Assembly (NCBI GenBank): GCA_963736685.1
Contig: CAVTPZ010000014.1
Coordinates: 1 to 64,000 of the forward strand
Direction of reading: 5' to 3'
From: DASUPK01 sp963736685
Lineage (GTDB): Bacteria > Actinomycetota > Thermoleophilia > Solirubrobacterales > 70-9
DNA length: 64,000 nucleotides
Part shown: positions 49,254 to 56,973 of the stretch, piece after piece
Numbering within the stretch: position 1 is the stretch's first letter
How the letters are laid out: the number at the start of each line of letters is the position of its first letter
Position numbers and translations under genes: made by a program
The notes under the pieces: model-generated
Told to the model about the DNA's origin: nothing
What the model saw: the letters and a program-made list of their open reading frames with translations, nothing else
The model's database searches: none

Positions 49254-49962
49254 ATGAGAAAGAGGTTGATTCTCGGAGCGAGCGCCGGCCTGGCCGGGTT
49301 CGCTTTGCTAACGGCGAGCGCTCAGGCACACGTCAGCTTCCACCCGAACGTGCTGCCGGCGGGCGCCAACGCGACGCTGGACATCCGCGTTCCCAACGAG
49401 ATGGACAACGCCAATACGAAGAAGCTGGCGGTGCAGGTCCCGCCGGGGTTCATCGATATCTCGACCGAGCCGATTCCCGGCTGGACCACGGAGGTCAAGA
49501 CGCGCAAGCTGGCTACTCCGGTGCAGACCGACAACGGGCCGGTGACGGAGGAGGTCAGCCAGATCACCTGGACTGGCAGCGGCTCCGGCAAGATCCCGCC
49601 GGGCGGCTTCCTGAATTTCCCGATCTCGACCGCAGATCCCGGATCGGGCCGGGCATGTCCTGACGTTCAAGGTGCTGCAGACCTACGACAACGGGAAGGT
49701 CGTGCGCTGGATCGGGTCACAGAGCTCGGACACTCCGGCCCCGTGGATCGACGTCACGGATCCGAACGGCGTGATCCAGGACGTCGCCGGCGCCGAGGCC
49801 GGGCCACCGGCGATCGCTCAGCTGCCCTCCTCGTCGAGCGGAAGCTCCTCGTCGAGTAACAGTGCGAGCAAGGGCCTAGGCATCACGGCTCTGGTAGTCG
49901 GAGCGCTTGGCCTGCTGGCCGGAGGTACGGCGCTCCTTCGAACTCGGAGGTCGAATAGCTGA
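49254..49962 (+). pseudogene. YcnI-like (DUF1775) protein with one frameshift
   Basis: AAAGGAGTCTTTCG precedes ATG 49254. Signal peptide ending QAHVSFHP, so the mature protein starts with the His that binds copper in YcnI. The DUF1775 domain runs through KKLAVQVPPGFIDISTEPIPGWTTEV. Near 49650 the frame changes and continues HVLTFKVLQTYDNGKVVRWIG, followed by a Ser-rich linker and a C-terminal transmembrane helix with ARG-rich tail to 49962. One indel separates it from an intact gene of about 235 residues. Confidence 0.75.
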
Positions 49963-50017
49963 GAATGGCCATGGGAGGGCGGCCAGGATGCCGCCCTCCC
50001 ATCGGGCTGGCTGACAA

Positions 50018-50179
50018 GTGATCCACACACCCCTCGCGGAGATCTGGAGTTGGTGGTTGACGCCGTTGTTCGTCGCTCCGGTCGTCCTGGCCTTCGCTGC
50101 GGCCGTATGGCGCGGACTGGCGCGGGCAAGGAGGGAGACATGGGAGGAGCGACGCAGAGCTTGGGGTCCACGTCGCTGA
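50018..50179 (+). CDS. 53-residue single-span membrane protein
   Basis: GTG start, sequence VIHTPLAEIWSWWLTPLFVAPVVLAFAAAVWRGLARARRETWEERRRAW. One transmembrane helix and a basic tail. A similar small protein closes the operon at 51583-51741. Too short to have been called by length, but its position and composition fit a small assembly subunit. Confidence 0.55.
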   Translation: MIHTPLAEIWSWWLTPLFVAPVVLAFAAAVWRGLARARRETWEERRRAWGPRR

Positions 50180-50245
50180 CCATGTCCGAGCGGACGAAGC
50201 CGACATGAGCGCCGACCGAGTCAGCAATCCAGAGCGTGAGCTGAG

Positions 50246-50911
50246 ATGAGCAGCGAAAAGCGCGGCGACTCCGGCGGGCCCTCCCTGCTCTTCCTGTTGC
50301 CCTTGATCGCGATCGCGGCGGTCCTTGGGCTGGCCACCGTGTTGATCTCGAACGGCGGCAAGCCCGCCCTGCCCGGCAACGCTACGAGCTCAAAGTCCGC
50401 CCGATTCGCAGGTCTTGCGATCCACCCTGTCCACCAAGCACCATCAATCGACCTGACCAACAACCTCGGTCAGCCGGTCACGCTGAGCCAGTACCGGGGA
50501 GAGGTCGTCTTGGTCACCTTCCTCTATACGCACTGCCCGGACGTCTGTCCTCTGATCGCCGGCAACCTGCATACGACGCTGAACGAGCTGGGACCGCGCG
50601 CCGGAGACGTGCAGCTGATCGCCGTCTCGGTCGATCCTCACGGCGACACCCCTGCCGCCGTGACCCGCTTCCTGAGCGAGCACGAGCTGACCGGTCAGAT
50701 GCAGTACCTGATCGGTTCCGCTCCGCAGCTCAGCCGTACCTGGAAGGCCTGGAACGTCGGCTCGAGCCAGGAGGCCAACACCCCTGAGCTGGTCGCTCAC
50801 ACCGCGCTGGTCTACGGGATCTCGGCGTCCGGCAAGCTCTCGACGATCTACAACGCGGACTTCAAGCCGTCGCAGATCATCCACGACGTGCCGATTCTGG
50901 GGTCCGAGTGA
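50246..50911 (+). CDS. SCO1/SenC-family copper protein
   Basis: 221 residues. A membrane-anchored (about 14-35) thioredoxin-fold copper chaperone for cytochrome c oxidase CuA. The copper site HCPDVCP gives Cys97 and Cys101; the distal ligand is His185 in LVAHTALVY. GDTPAAVTRFL and YGISASGKL complete the fold. Its last bases overlap the next SCO gene in a GTGA junction. Confidence 0.92.
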   Translation: MSSEKRGDSGGPSLLFLLPLIAIAAVLGLATVLISNGGKPALPGNATSSKSARFAGLAIHPVHQAPSIDLTNNLGQPVTLSQYRGEVVLVTFLYTHCPDVCPLIAGNLHTTLNELGPRAGDVQLIAVSVDPHGDTPAAVTRFLSEHELTGQMQYLIGSAPQLSRTWKAWNVGSSQEANTPELVAHTALVYGISASGKLSTIYNADFKPSQIIHDVPILGSE

Positions 50912-51579
50912 TCCCCCGGCCAGAACACAACCGATCGGTACCAGCCTCGGCCTTCCTCGTGGTGATGCTGGGACTTGCGTTGTTGGTCGCGAGCTGTGGC
51001 GGGAGCGGTGAAAGCTCCAGCAGGACCTCCGTCCAGGGAGGCGAATCCGAGACTTCCATACCCAACTACTACGGCGTTGCCAAGGTTCCGCCGAAGCCTG
51101 CACCGCCCTTGGCACTACGGGACTCGCTCGGTCGGATGGTCAACCTGAACCAGTTCCGGGGCAAGGCGGTACTGGTCACCTTCATCTACGACCACTGCCC
51201 GGATGTCTGCCCGATCATCGTGGGCAACCTCCACACGGCCCTCTCCCAGCTGGGGGCGGAGGCTCAGAGGCTCCAGATCATCGCGGTGTCGGTCGATCCT
51301 CGCGGTGATACCCCAAGGACTGTGAGGACCTTCCTGCGGGACCATCGGATGACCGGGCGGATGGAGTACCTGCTCGGCTCGCGCCCGCAGCTCGAGAAGG
51401 TCTGGCGCGCCTGGAACGTCCTCGCGAAGCCGACTACGGTGCGGGACAGCCCCGAGAGGATCGAGCATTCGGAAACGATCTACGGGATCAGCGCCAGCGG
51501 CAAGATCACCACGTTCTATTCACACGACTTCCTTCCCGAGATGATCGTTCACGATGTCCCGATATTGGCCTCGGAGTAG
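50908..51579 (+). CDS. SCO1/SenC-family copper lipoprotein
   Basis: 223 residues, GTG start overlapping the preceding SCO gene. A lipobox-like LLVASCGG makes it a likely lipoprotein, unlike its neighbour. Copper ligands Cys97 and Cys101 (HCPDVCP) and His187 (RIEHSETIYG). The pair of SCO proteins in one operon suggests a two-step transfer of copper or a division between CuA and thiol reduction (inference). Confidence 0.92.
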   Translation: MIPRPEHNRSVPASAFLVVMLGLALLVASCGGSGESSSRTSVQGGESETSIPNYYGVAKVPPKPAPPLALRDSLGRMVNLNQFRGKAVLVTFIYDHCPDVCPIIVGNLHTALSQLGAEAQRLQIIAVSVDPRGDTPRTVRTFLRDHRMTGRMEYLLGSRPQLEKVWRAWNVLAKPTTVRDSPERIEHSETIYGISASGKITTFYSHDFLPEMIVHDVPILASE

Positions 51580-51582
51580 GAG

Positions 51583-51741
51583 TTGTTCCCCCTTGGTCAC
51601 CTGGGGCACTGGTACCTGTGGGTTCCATATGCGCTCCCTGTGTTGGTTGTCCTGGCGGCGTCTATCCACGCATTCAGGAATCAACGCCGGGAGGACCGCG
51701 AGGAAGAGGCCAAGCGCAAGCGCGGTGGATCCGGGGGGTGA
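51583..51741 (+). CDS. 52-residue single-span membrane protein
   Basis: TTG start 3 bases after the SCO stop. Sequence FPLGHLGHWYLWVPYALPVLVVLAASIHAFRNQRREDREEEAKRKRGG: one transmembrane helix, then a charged tail. Comparable to 50018-50179; probably a small subunit linked to oxidase assembly. Confidence 0.55.
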   Translation: MFPLGHLGHWYLWVPYALPVLVVLAASIHAFRNQRREDREEEAKRKRGGSGG

Positions 51742-51747
51742 CCGCTA

Positions 51748-51780
51748 TGCCAGAGTGGTGCCAGAGTGGTGCCAGAGTGA
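51748..51780 (+). repeat. Arm-type direct repeats, element 1 right end
   Basis: TGCCAGAGTGG unit three times at 11-bp spacing (51748, 51759, 51770), matching the left-end units at 43111. Confidence 0.65.
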
Positions 51781-51850
51781 GGCCGGTTTCAACCGGGTCC
51801 AACCGGCTGAATTCGTGCCTGGGAACCCCCTCCCCTGGGCATGCGCGAGT

Positions 51851-51872
51851 TCTCTCCTCCCTGTAGTACCCC
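51851..51872 (+). other. Attachment-type core, middle (attR of element 1 / attL of element 2)
   Basis: 22 bp identical to 42994-43015, reading CTCCTCCCTGTAGTACCCC. It has arm repeats of two different sequences on its two sides. Confidence 0.65.
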
Positions 51873-51905
51873 AGAAACGGCCCTCTTTCCCGGAGGGCCG
51901 TTTCT
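51873..51905 (+). terminator. Hairpin after the middle core
   Basis: 13-bp stem AGAAACGGCCCTC with loop TTTCCCG; weak T-run afterwards. Different sequence but same position as the hairpins after the other two cores. Confidence 0.7.
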
Positions 51906-51968
51906 CTTCGTGCATGCAGGATGTTCGACCGACCGGGCAGCCGGTTCGACGTTGGCAAATCGGCCGGG

Positions 51969-51990
51969 TTCGCCAGTCGGTTCGCCAGTC
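51969..51990 (+). repeat. Arm-type direct repeats, element 2 left end
   Basis: TTCGCCAGTCGG TTCGCCAGTC: two units at 12-bp spacing, 97 bp after the middle core, mirroring element 1 (96 bp). Confidence 0.6.
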
Positions 51991-52330
51991 AACTCTGATC
52001 GTGGACGACGCAGGTATCCCAGTCGAATGGGACCGGGAGCCCGTCGAAGATCTTCCCGCAGGTCTCGCCGGGACCCCTGCACCGGCTCCCAGTTCGGCTG
52101 AAGATGCCTCCCAATAACGATCAGCGCGAGCGTCCCCGCGCCGGCGATCGAGAGCGCCGCCCCGCGGACTGCGCGTGGCCACCGGCGGTCCAGGTGTCAT
52201 CGATCACCAGGACGCTCTTGCGCCTGGACGGCAAGGACTACGGAGAGGCCCCAGGCGTCGGCTTCTTCGACATTCCGCACGGTCCAGACGGGAGTGGCTC
52301 CAAAGGCGATCGAGCTCCACCCAGTCTTGA
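51989..52330 (-). pseudogene. Degraded phosphoribosyltransferase-like gene
   Basis: The PRTase signature RRKSVLVIDDTWTAGGHAQSA can be read near 52150-52230, followed in a shifted frame by ALSIAGAGTLALIVIGRHLQPNWEPV and in a third frame by DGLPVPFDWDTCVVHDQS with TGA at 51989-51991. The order fits the C-terminal half of an orotate/ComF-type phosphoribosyltransferase. At least two frameshifts and a missing N-terminal half make it a remnant. The stop lies in the arm repeats. Confidence 0.6.
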
Positions 52331-52384
52331 AGTTCTCGGCTGCGGCCTGCTAGGGACTACTGCTTTGCATGGAAAGCAGCGGTC

Positions 52385-52855
52385 TCAAGAGCTGCCAGGA
52401 CCTTCGACCTTCTCCAGGTTCTCGATGACGTCGTGACCGTACCCTCGAAAGATGCGGTTACCGAACAGGCGGAAGGCTGTGCCGAACAGTCGCCCGCGGA
52501 GGCCATGCCGGAACTCGCGGATCCAAGCCATCTCGACTTCGGTCGCGCTGTTCTTCGGTCGCGCGATGATCTCCCAGCTGCTTCCGGGCACCGCATAGAC
52601 ATTTGAGTCCGTCACCGTCGCGGTGACGCTCCCTTCCCGGGACCAGTCGTAGTCGCACCGCTCCCAGTTCGCTCCGATGCCCGTGGAAGTGCCCTCCGTC
52701 ACTTCGGCAGAGGTGTCGCCGAGCTCGTGCACCTCCATTCGCTCCATTGAGACGGCCGGAAACACCTCTGCGCGCCGCGACGAGAAGTCTCTGGCAGCCC
52801 TAAGCACTTGCTCCGGGGCCAAGGGCGTCTCGATCGTGACTCGGATCGTCGTCAT
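52385..52855 (-). CDS. SRPBCC-family protein, copy B
   Basis: 156 residues, translation identical to the gene at 4624-5094 (MTTIRVTIETPLAPEQVL start, helix-grip fold). Identity at the DNA level too shows that the copy is recent or kept identical by conversion. In this place there is no ABM-like gene downstream, only the PRTase remnant. Confidence 0.75.
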   Translation of the reverse strand: MTTIRVTIETPLAPEQVLRAARDFSSRRAEVFPAVSMERMEVHELGDTSAEVTEGTSTGIGANWERCDYDWSREGSVTATVTDSNVYAVPGSSWEIIARPKNSATEVEMAWIREFRHGLRGRLFGTAFRLFGNRIFRGYGHDVIENLEKVEGPGSS

Positions 52856-52918
52856 TGCGGGCGACCCTAACCCCCTCAGGGAATCGAGTCCAGCCGCGGG
52901 GTCATGCAGCCGGGGCTA

Positions 52919-52938
52919 CCGCTTTCAACGAAAAGCGG
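52919..52938 (+). repeat. Hairpin repeat, loop variant, copy in duplication B
   Basis: Same as 5158-5177. Confidence 0.7.
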
Positions 52939-53086
52939 CTACCGGAGGAGACGCATGAGCGAATAGTGGCCGCGGCGAACGCTGCCCGCGCCAGGTAGGA
53001 GCAGGGCCGGCCTGGCTCAACCGCGGGTCGCCTCCGGGAGTGGAAGTCGGCCGCGAACCCGTTCTGAACCGAGTGCCAGGGCCGAG

Positions 53087-53521
53087 CTACTGGCGCTCTC
53101 CCTCCGTGGGTTTGGAGATCGCCTCCACTAGCTCACCGGTCATCTCCTCGTTCTCGCCGAGGGCGATGTCGGCTTGGGTAACGATGCCGGCGAGTTCGCC
53201 GTTCTCGACCACGGGCAGCCGCCGAACCTGGTGGCGTGCCATGAGCTCGAGCGCCTCCTCAAGGTCCTTGTCGGGCTCAACGCTGATGGGATCCTGACGG
53301 CCGATGTCTCCGACCGACGTCGCCTTGGGGTCTGCCCCATCAGCGACCACTGTCGTCGTGATGTCTCGGTCGGTGATCATCCCGGCAAGCTTCCCGTCGT
53401 CGGTTATCGGCAGCGACCCGATGTTCTCGTCTCGCATCAGTCGCGCGGCTTCGACGATCGACGCCGAGGCGTCGATCGAGTGGGGCTCCTCGGTCATCGC
53501 GTCGCGAACGCTCGTCGCCAT
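53087..53521 (-). CDS. Two-CBS-domain protein, copy B
   Basis: 144 residues, same translation as 5326-5760, two CBS motifs and GAGGAGGAGGCC ribosome site. Two identical copies in one window would double the dosage or simply reflect the recent event. Confidence 0.85.
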   Translation of the reverse strand: MATSVRDAMTEEPHSIDASASIVEAARLMRDENIGSLPITDDGKLAGMITDRDITTTVVADGADPKATSVGDIGRQDPISVEPDKDLEEALELMARHQVRRLPVVENGELAGIVTQADIALGENEEMTGELVEAISKPTEGERQ

Positions 53522-53799
53522 CGGCCTCCTCCTCTTTCTGTGCGATCTGAGTCCTGCTGCTGACGACTACAGACGTTACGGATCTCCGTCAGGTCGCGCT
53601 TGCGCGGTAAGGGCGACCCAATGAGCGCCGCTACCCGTGGAAAACAGCGGTTTGCGCGCGGTCCGCGTCGGGCGGGACGGTGCCTCGAATCTCTTGACCA
53701 ACGCGTCTGGCTCCGGGTCGATCAGATTCGCTGTTTGGCTTCTGAAGGAGGCGCTAGAACCGGCGCCCCCGACTCTGCCACCGCTGCTTAGTCCTACCG

Positions 53800-54627
53800 C
53801 TACTTCTTGTGGCGCTTCTTGCCGAGCACTAAGTCGATGGGCGTGGTGTCGGAGATCGAGGTGCCAGCGATGGCGCTTTGGGCTCGCACGAACTTCGCTT
53901 TCTTGCGCCTTGCCTTGTTCGTCGGACGGCGGATCTTGCCGACGGTGCAGTCAGCGGCGGTCAGCGCCTCCCTGTCGGCTCCGATCTTCTTGCCGATCAG
54001 CGCCGGGACGATGCAGTAGCGGACGTCGGCGTTGAAGCCGATCTCTCCGTCGGCGCCGTAGGGGTTCGTATAGGGAAGGGTGTCGCCGTCCGCGAGCGCG
54101 GGATTCCAGTCCGTATAGGTCGCGCCGGTGGCGGTCCTGAACGCAATCGTGTCCGAATTGTTCGTGTTGTCGTACCCAACGATCTGGCCGACCTTGATCG
54201 GCAGGTTGGCCGGGAAGGTCTCGGTTGCGTTGGTTGTGGGGGTTTGCGGTGGGCCGGTGCCGGCGCCGGTGTATCTGGTGCCGCCGACCGGTGTCAGCAC
54301 ACGCAGGCGGAACGGGCCGCCGGTGGCGCCGACGATCCGCCAGCGCACGATCGTCCCATCAGACGGGGAAGTGAGGTTCGCGCCTGGGGGCAGACCTATG
54401 TTTGCCCAGGTACCGGCCAGGCCGGCCATTCCCGAAGAGAACGTTCCGGTCAGCGGGCTTCCGATCGTGACCGTCGCCGCCCGCGCCGCTGACGCGGTTA
54501 GTAACGCCAGCAGAACAGCGAGCGCAAGTGCGAGGCGGAGCTGGCCGCCCGACCTCCTCCGCGCTCCCTGTCTTAAGTGTCCTCGCTCGATAGCCCGGAC
54601 CCTACGCGTCGTTTTCCCAGGCGGCAA
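53800..54627 (-). CDS. Secreted protein with C-terminal PASTA-like domain
   Basis: About 275 residues. A signal peptide (LALALAVLLALLTASAARA) precedes a beta-rich domain (about 45-190: GSPLTGTFSSGMAGLAGTWANIGLP... YDNTNNSDTIAF). The last 70 residues look like a PASTA domain: VPALIGKKIGADREALTAADCTVGKI...SISDTTPIDLVLGKKR. Such domains bind cell wall or beta-lactam-like ligands when part of kinases or PBPs; here it would be secreted. The start is uncertain: TTG at 54627 is used, and the frame is open further up through a hairpin repeat. Confidence 0.65.
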   Translation of the reverse strand: MPPGKTTRRVRAIERGHLRQGARRRSGGQLRLALALAVLLALLTASAARAATVTIGSPLTGTFSSGMAGLAGTWANIGLPPGANLTSPSDGTIVRWRIVGATGGPFRLRVLTPVGGTRYTGAGTGPPQTPTTNATETFPANLPIKVGQIVGYDNTNNSDTIAFRTATGATYTDWNPALADGDTLPYTNPYGADGEIGFNADVRYCIVPALIGKKIGADREALTAADCTVGKIRRPTNKARRKKAKFVRAQSAIAGTSISDTTPIDLVLGKKRHKK

Positions 54628-54655
54628 GCCGACAATCGGGTAGCCGGACGAGTAG

Positions 54656-54700
54656 CCGCTTTGGACGAAAAGCAGCGGTTCTGCTTTGCATGGAAAGCAG
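54656..54700 (+). repeat. Bipartite hairpin repeat, copy 20
   Basis: Hairpin 1 CCGCTTT/AAAGCAG (GGACGA), spacer CGGTT, hairpin 2 CTGCTTT/AAAGCAG (GCATGG). Identical to 5892-5936 across the whole element. Confidence 0.85.
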
Positions 54701-54792
54701 CGGTTGTCGACTTCCCTGCGGAGCAGATCGGATAGGTTCCGATCGATCGCGCCGAATGACCTTGGGGGCGCGCCACCAACTAGGGGATCACC

Positions 54793-55062
54793 ATGCCGAA
54801 GATCGTCATTCATCACGAGGTCGAGGACACCGAGCGCTGGCTCACTACTGGCAAGGCCACCCGCGAGAATTTTTTCGGGCCGCTCGGGATCACCGACATC
54901 AAGACGTACACCAACCCACAGAACCCACAGCAGGTCGCGCTGACGATGGACGTTCCGGACCTCGACGCAATGATGGCCGCGCTCGAGACTCCCGAGGCCT
55001 CCGAAGCCGAGAAGACGGACGGGGTCAAGAGCGACACCATCGTTTTCTACGTCGAGGCGTAG
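54793..55062 (+). CDS. Small conserved protein of unknown function
   Basis: 89 residues, MPKIVIHHEVEDTERWLTTGKATRENFFGPLGITDIKTYTNPQNP to KSDTIVFYVEA. Two beta-alpha units (VIHHEVEDTERW, QVALTMDVPDLDAMMAALETP) suggest a dimeric ferredoxin-like fold. No strong ribosome site. Next to hairpin repeats on both sides (54656-54700, 55071-55098), so it is another non-SnoaL cassette. Confidence 0.65.
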   Translation: MPKIVIHHEVEDTERWLTTGKATRENFFGPLGITDIKTYTNPQNPQQVALTMDVPDLDAMMAALETPEASEAEKTDGVKSDTIVFYVEA

Positions 55063-55070
55063 ATACGAAG

Positions 55071-55098
55071 AGCGCCGCTTTGGACGAAAAGCGGCGCT
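55071..55098 (+). repeat. Hairpin repeat with extended stem (copy 21)
   Basis: AGCGCCGCTTT, GGACGA, AAAGCGGCGCT: an 11-bp perfect stem, the longest in the set. Loop unchanged. Confidence 0.85.
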
Positions 55099-55157
55099 TC
55101 CAAAGAACGCTCTCCCCGCCTCAGGAAGAGCGCGAGAACTGAGACGAGTTCGAACCC

Positions 55158-55179
55158 CACCGCTGCTTTGCATGGAAGC
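55158..55179 (+). repeat. Hairpin repeat, hairpin 2 (copy 22)
   Basis: CCGCTGCTTT, GCATGG, AAGCGG; stem shortened by one base on the 3' side. Confidence 0.6.
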
Positions 55180-55248
55180 GGCTATTCGGGCGCTCATGCA
55201 TCGCACGCTGCCTGATCCAGAACAGACGGCCCCGAGCAGAACTCAAAT

Positions 55249-56097
55249 CTAGAGCAGCCGGGTGAGGTCGGCGACTACGTCCCGGGCCGGCTCGGGCGAG
55301 GTGATCTCGCCGACCCCAGTCCCTGCGTACATCGCCATGTCGATCCGCTCGCGATCGGCCCACTTGAATGGGGGGACCGGTGCTCGCCAGCCGCTTCTCT
55401 GAGCCGCGGCGAGCGCCGAGCGAAGCACCCGATGTGGCGCCGCCTCCCAGCCCTCGCCAAACCATTCGGTGAGCTCGGTGTCGTCGGGTCCAGCGGCGAG
55501 CAACTCGCGCCTGTAGTCCGGGTGCGCACCCGACTCAGGCGACGTAACGAACCTGGTCCCGACCCGGACCCCATCGGCCCCCGCCTCGATCAGCTCGGCG
55601 AAACGCTCCGCCGTCGAGACCCCGCCGGCGGCCAGCACAGGCAACCCGAGGGCGGAGCGAACAGCCGGGAGCAGGTCGTCCAGCGGATCTGTGCCGCGCA
55701 CGTGGCCCCCGGCCTCGATCCCCTGGGCAACTACGTAGTCGCAGCCGCACTCCTCGGCGGCAAGCGCCTCAGGCACCGATCCGACCTGCCAGCCGACCAG
55801 GGCCCCGCCGCCGTGCGCCCCCTCGACCACGTCCGAGCGCGGATCGCCGTAGAAGAAGTCAACCAGCCGAGAGGTCTTGGCCGCCTCGACGATCTCTTCC
55901 ATCGTCGGCTGGAAGGGCATCAGGAAGTTGACGCCAGTGACCCCCTCGCCGGGCTCGCTTCCCCATGGAACCATCCCGCATCCCCCGGCATCGGCAACCG
56001 CATTCGAAAGTTCGGTCGTGCCGACGCCCCCCATCGGGGCGAGCTGCAGCGGCATCTCGCAGCCGACCAAGTCCGTGAACCGCGTGCTTGTCGCCAT
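55249..56097 (-). CDS. Nitronate-monooxygenase-like flavoprotein
   Basis: 282 residues. A TIM-barrel FMN enzyme of the NMO/2-nitropropane-dioxygenase family. Sequence marks: PMGGVGTTELSNAVADAGGCGMVP, DYVVAQGIEAGGHVRG (FMN-phosphate region), LPVLAAGGVSTAERFAELIEAGADGVRVGTRFVTSPES, and APVPPFKWADRERIDMAMYAGTGVGEI near the end. It may oxidise alkyl nitronates or act as an enoyl reductase-like enzyme; the substrate is unknown. It is at the lower end of the family length. Confidence 0.85.
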   Translation of the reverse strand: MATSTRFTDLVGCEMPLQLAPMGGVGTTELSNAVADAGGCGMVPWGSEPGEGVTGVNFLMPFQPTMEEIVEAAKTSRLVDFFYGDPRSDVVEGAHGGGALVGWQVGSVPEALAAEECGCDYVVAQGIEAGGHVRGTDPLDDLLPAVRSALGLPVLAAGGVSTAERFAELIEAGADGVRVGTRFVTSPESGAHPDYRRELLAAGPDDTELTEWFGEGWEAAPHRVLRSALAAAQRSGWRAPVPPFKWADRERIDMAMYAGTGVGEITSPEPARDVVADLTRLL

Positions 56098-56143
56098 CAG
56101 TCTCTCCCTCCGGGCGAGTCGATGCCCGTGAGCACAGTGATAG

Positions 56144-56187
56144 CCGCTTTGGACGAGAAGCGGCTATCCGCTTTGCATGGAAAGCGG
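56144..56187 (+). repeat. Bipartite hairpin repeat, copy 23
   Basis: Both stems are of the GC type: CCGCTTT, GGACGA, GAAGCGG and CCGCTTT, GCATGG, AAAGCGG. Confidence 0.85.
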
Positions 56188-56207
56188 CGATTTCCGGTCA
56201 CCCACGA

Positions 56208-56222
56208 GATACTGCGCGGGCG
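56208..56222 (+). promoter_or_regulatory. Conserved cassette leader
   Basis: GATACTGCGCGGGCG abuts ATG 56223; preceded by CACCCACGA. Confidence 0.45.
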
Positions 56223-56621
56223 ATGTCGGAGGAGAATGTGGCGGCCTTGAGGGAATCCTTTGCCCGGTTCGAGCGGGACGGCGTCCCTGACTTCGAGATG
56301 TTCGATCCCGAGATCGAGCTGATCAACTTCGACTCGTTCCCGGTGACCAGGCGTTACCGCGGATGGGATGGAATCGTCGAGTGGCTGGTCGACATGAGCG
56401 AGCCATTCGACGAGTTTCGGTTTGAGCTGGGAGATCTACTGGCCCATAACGACGACTGCGTCGTGACCACGTGCCGCGCGAGTGGGGAGTCGAGGGCGGG
56501 CGGGCCGCCCTTCGAGCTGGTCTGGGGCGTCGTCTGGACGTTTCGGGAGGGGAAGACGGTGAGGGTCGAGGGTCTCCGTACCGGCGAAGAAGCCCTCGAA
56601 GCCGCTGGGCTGGCGGAATAG
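56223..56621 (+). CDS. SnoaL/NTF2-like cassette protein
   Basis: 132 residues, MSEENVAALRESFARFERDGVPDF to EALEAAGLAE. It keeps YRGWDGIVEW and FELGDLL. Bracketed by hairpin repeats at 56144-56187 and 56622-56641, the latter starting directly after the stop. Function unknown. Confidence 0.85.
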   Translation: MSEENVAALRESFARFERDGVPDFEMFDPEIELINFDSFPVTRRYRGWDGIVEWLVDMSEPFDEFRFELGDLLAHNDDCVVTTCRASGESRAGGPPFELVWGVVWTFREGKTVRVEGLRTGEEALEAAGLAE

Positions 56622-56641
56622 CCGCTCTGGACGAAAAGCGG
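56622..56641 (+). repeat. Hairpin repeat, hairpin 1 (copy 24)
   Basis: CCGCTCT, GGACGA, AAAGCGG; one mismatched pair. Confidence 0.7.
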
Positions 56642-56672
56642 CGGTTCGCCGAGTAGCCGCTAGTAACCGCGA

Positions 56673-56699
56673 GATACTGCGCGGGCGATGTCTGAGTAG
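56673..56699 (+). pseudogene. Orphan cassette head with mutated start
   Basis: The leader GATACTGCGCGGGCG is identical to 56208-56222, but the coding start reads ATG TCT GAG TAG, so translation ends after three codons. AACGTCGAG follows, as in a normal cassette, and then the family sequence stops. Confidence 0.7.
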
Positions 56700-56745
56700 A
56701 ACGTCGAGCCGCGGCCCTGACTACAACCGACCGAAGGAGGTCGCG

Positions 56746-56973
56746 ATGAAGGACTACCGGGCGTTGATCTCGATCCCCATTCAGGCCGACTCGGACGACG
56801 ACGCGATCCGCGTCGCCGAGGAGCGGGCGGCTTCGGTTCATTACCCGGACGGCGAGGTGGCCGCTCACGTCGAGCTGGTAGGCAAGACGCACGGCGACCT
56901 CTTGGAGATCGATCGTCTCGTCTTCAGTGACGCGCTGTTCCTGAGCCAGCTGCCGCCCGACTGGAAGCCGTGA
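56746..56973 (+). CDS. Small hypothetical protein
   Basis: 75 residues with GAAGGAGGTCGCG before the ATG, one of the best ribosome sites here. Sequence MKDYRALISIPIQADSDDDAIRVAEERAASVHYPDGEVAAHVELVGKTHGDLLEIDRLVF has an alpha/beta pattern. No recognised family. It replaces the body of the cassette begun at 56673. Confidence 0.65.
   Translation: MKDYRALISIPIQADSDDDAIRVAEERAASVHYPDGEVAAHVELVGKTHGDLLEIDRLVFSDALFLSQLPPDWKP

Larger units (their letters stand above)
52362..53639. repeat. 1278-bp direct duplication, copy B
   Basis: Partner of 4601-5878. It starts in a hairpin-2 repeat (52361-52381, loop GCATGG) and ends at CCGCTACCCGTG, after which the sequences diverge. Only one base difference was seen (53059). 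Confidence 0.9.
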
